Positions 6,935 to 8,466 of a stretch of 8,466 nucleotides of DNA are shown here, in pieces. Made by a program: the position numbers and the translations under genes. The notes under the pieces were generated by a model that did not search any database, was not told the origin of the DNA, and worked only from the letters and a program-made list of their open reading frames with translations. The stretch spans positions 1-8,466 of the forward strand of contig JAHQWX010000058.1 of NCBI GenBank assembly GCA_029856375.1, written 5' to 3'. The stretch is from Promethearchaeia archaeon (lineage in GTDB: Archaea; Asgardarchaeota; Lokiarchaeia; Sigyniarchaeales; SOKP01). Positions within the stretch are counted from its first letter, which is position 1. Each line of letters starts with the position of its first letter.

Positions 6935-8293
6935 ATGACCTTAGGAAAAAGAGTTTCTGCCTTTTACGAAGAGAAATGCGATTTATGCGGATTATGCTTT
7001 AATAAATGTCCAGTTATGAAATTACCACTTAACATAGCAAAAGAAGAAGTTCAAAATCTTATTGAAGGTAAAGAGTCTAAACACGTCCTCTATAAATGTG
7101 ATTCGTGTCTATCGTGTAATTGGTATTGCCCACAAGGTGCAAATCCATATAATCTCGTGCTTGAAGGGTGGAACCGGTTATATAAAAAAAGGGGTGCTCC
7201 TCCACTATATTGCTTAGTATGCCCAACAGAAGATAAAAATATATGGCAACTCTTAAATGTCTTCCTCTCTAAACAAGAAAAGAAATGGATCTCTGATTGG
7301 GTAAACTATGTCCCTCAACCAAACGACGAGGTATTATTGATTGGAAATTACACTCACTTGCTTCCGTTCATTGTAGGTGGTACAAAATTATTTAAATCTT
7401 TTAAGCCAATCGATCGAATAGACCAATGGGAAGCGGGTGCTTATCCATATCAACTTGGATACCTAGATCTCGTCCAAAAAATTGCTCAGAGAACTAAAAG
7501 GGATTTTGACGGATGGGGGGTCAAAACAGTGATGCACACCTTAGACGCGGTTTACCATGTTTTTACAGAGGTACATCCAAAAGAAATGGGAGTTACCCAC
7601 GAACAAAAATTCTTAAATGTGCACGATTGGCTTTTAGAAAAAATCAATAAAAACGAGATAAAACTACCAAACAAGCTTGATTTGACAGTTACAGTTCACG
7701 ATAATTGCTATTCAAAAGCGGGCGGGGGAAAGTTTTGGGATCCTCCACGAGAAATCCTCAAAAAATGCGGATGTGAAATAATAGAAATGAAGCATATCCG
7801 GGAGAATTCTCTTTGTTGCGGCTTTGGTTCTGGCTGCTCTTGGAAAACTAATATGCAGTTGCCATTTGATATGATTGCCACAGCATCAAAAAAATTTAAA
7901 GAAGCAGAAGCTACAGGTGCGAAGGCGTTAATCTCTTATTGCGGAGGTTGTATATATCTTTTATGGGCTGCGAAGGAACTCATGGGGAGTAAAATCGATC
8001 TTTATCATATTATTGAGGTTGTGAGGTTATCCATAGGGGAGAAAATACCGTATCCACGAGCTCACATGTCTCGCGCGTGGGATTTGATAGCAATAATTAC
8101 TTATGGTTTGGTAATGACGATGTTTAAAAAGAGTTTTTACATAAAAAGAATAACATACGATAAAGAAATGAGTAAATTTAAGCCAAGGCTATTCCCACTT
8201 CTTAGAATCATTCGTTTACTATTTAGAGTTTCGCTAATTCGAACTATTTACAAAAAAATGTTTCCAATGTTAATGAAAATAATTAAGAAATGA
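6935..8293 (+). CDS. HdrD-like iron-sulfur protein (2x[4Fe-4S], one intact CCG domain)
   Basis: A 452-residue protein of the HdrD/GlpC/LutA-like class, which moves electrons between iron-sulfur clusters and a redox partner. The N-terminus holds two [4Fe-4S] motifs: C15, C18, C21, C25 and C55, C58, C61, C65. The C-terminal CCG domain is intact (C258, C294-C295-G296, C336, C339) and should carry a noncubane or other special cluster. The first CCG domain (about 130-215) keeps its outline but not its cysteines: LIGNYTHL stands where FVGCT is usual, and WEAGAYPYQLG where WCCGEPAYRLG is usual. Residues 383-452 are hydrophobic and basic, possibly an amphipathic membrane-contact region. The ATG at 6935 places the first cluster close to the N-terminus, as usual. 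It ends with TGA, unlike the other complete genes here, and is followed after 18 bases by a related gene in the same frame. The substrate is unknown; heterodisulfide reduction is not demonstrated. Confidence 0.87.
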   Translation: MTLGKRVSAFYEEKCDLCGLCFNKCPVMKLPLNIAKEEVQNLIEGKESKHVLYKCDSCLSCNWYCPQGANPYNLVLEGWNRLYKKRGAPPLYCLVCPTEDKNIWQLLNVFLSKQEKKWISDWVNYVPQPNDEVLLIGNYTHLLPFIVGGTKLFKSFKPIDRIDQWEAGAYPYQLGYLDLVQKIAQRTKRDFDGWGVKTVMHTLDAVYHVFTEVHPKEMGVTHEQKFLNVHDWLLEKINKNEIKLPNKLDLTVTVHDNCYSKAGGGKFWDPPREILKKCGCEIIEMKHIRENSLCCGFGSGCSWKTNMQLPFDMIATASKKFKEAEATGAKALISYCGGCIYLLWAAKELMGSKIDLYHIIEVVRLSIGEKIPYPRAHMSRAWDLIAIITYGLVMTMFKKSFYIKRITYDKEMSKFKPRLFPLLRIIRLLFRVSLIRTIYKKMFPMLMKIIKK

Positions 8294-8311
8294 AATCAAA
8301 ATGGATGTATT

Positions 8312-8466
8312 ATGGCAAAAATAGAACCTATAGATCTCTCTTTTTTCGATCCGTTTAACGAGAAAGCGTGTACTCGATGTGGAGAATGCTTTGCTAATTG
8401 TCCAATCGTTAATTTCTCGATAGAAGAATCAAAAAAAATAATAAATATGTTAATTGCAGGTGAAAA
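8312..8466 (+). CDS. Second HdrD/HdrC-like iron-sulfur protein, N-terminal fragment
   Basis: 51 codons are visible before the right edge. A [4Fe-4S] motif is formed by C20, C23, C26 and C30 (CTRCGECFANCPIV), followed by SIEESKKIINMLIAGE, which parallels the upstream protein's region after its first cluster (NIAKEEVQNLIEGKES). The two are likely tandem paralogues acting in one electron-transfer complex. The gap to the upstream stop is 18 bases, consistent with one transcript. The ATG at 8312 was chosen because it gives the expected N-terminal spacing; the ATG at 8301 is in another frame and stops after seven codons. Confidence 0.8.
   Translation, partial: MAKIEPIDLSFFDPFNEKACTRCGECFANCPIVNFSIEESKKIINMLIAGE

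Noticed and set aside
8301..8324. ATG at 8301 as start of the last gene
   Set aside because: That frame ends after seven codons (TAG at 8322-8324); the ATG at 8312 opens the ferredoxin-like frame.

Overview
The window is AT-rich archaeal DNA, most likely from an Asgard archaeon of the Lokiarchaeia type. Three things point there: a Rab/Ras-type small GTPase fused to a Roadblock domain, ferredoxin/CCG-type heterodisulfide reductase-like proteins beside an ADP-forming acetyl-CoA synthetase fragment, and a eukaryote-like SECIS candidate next to a gene with an in-frame UGA. Start sites lack clear Shine-Dalgarno sequences and several have TATA-like boxes close upstream. The taxonomic call is inference from gene content only.

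Layout: (1) 1-431, minus: N-terminal ATP-grasp part of an ADP-forming acyl/acetyl-CoA synthetase beta subunit, cut by the window edge. (2) 608-1684, plus: Roadblock-small GTPase fusion, divergent from the first gene. (3) 1730-4666, minus: complete P2A (SERCA-like) Ca2+-transporting P-type ATPase, convergent with the GTPase. (4) 4809-5165, plus: a small gene that is open only if the UGA at 4944-4946 is read through. It is followed six bases after its UAA by an RNA hairpin with the hallmarks of a eukaryotic SECIS element. (5) 5238-6803, minus: an M28-type aminopeptidase-like protein with a PA domain but a substituted metal/catalytic site. (6) 6935-8293, plus: an HdrD-like iron-sulfur protein whose first CCG domain has lost its cysteines. 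(7) 8312-8466, plus: the start of a second, related iron-sulfur protein, in the same frame and separated from the first by a single UGA and six sense codons.

The central result is the probable selenoprotein at 4809-5165. Its protein sequence resembles no family I recognise. The UGA lies between two coding-like halves, and no in-frame start codon follows it for 32 codons. The 3' UTR can form a UGAU/GGAU quartet with tandem sheared G-A pairs, an 8-bp perfect helix and an apical AAA. Lokiarchaeota are known to use eukaryote-like SECIS elements (Mariotti et al. 2016), so the mechanism has a precedent; the protein itself may be undescribed. The main alternative is a recent nonsense mutation (TGG to TGA) or a base error.

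The genes do not form one operon: strands alternate, and only the two iron-sulfur genes at the right end look co-transcribed. They suggest electron transfer coupled to acetyl-CoA/acetate metabolism, calcium export and GTPase signalling. No tRNA, rRNA, CRISPR array or mobile element was seen.
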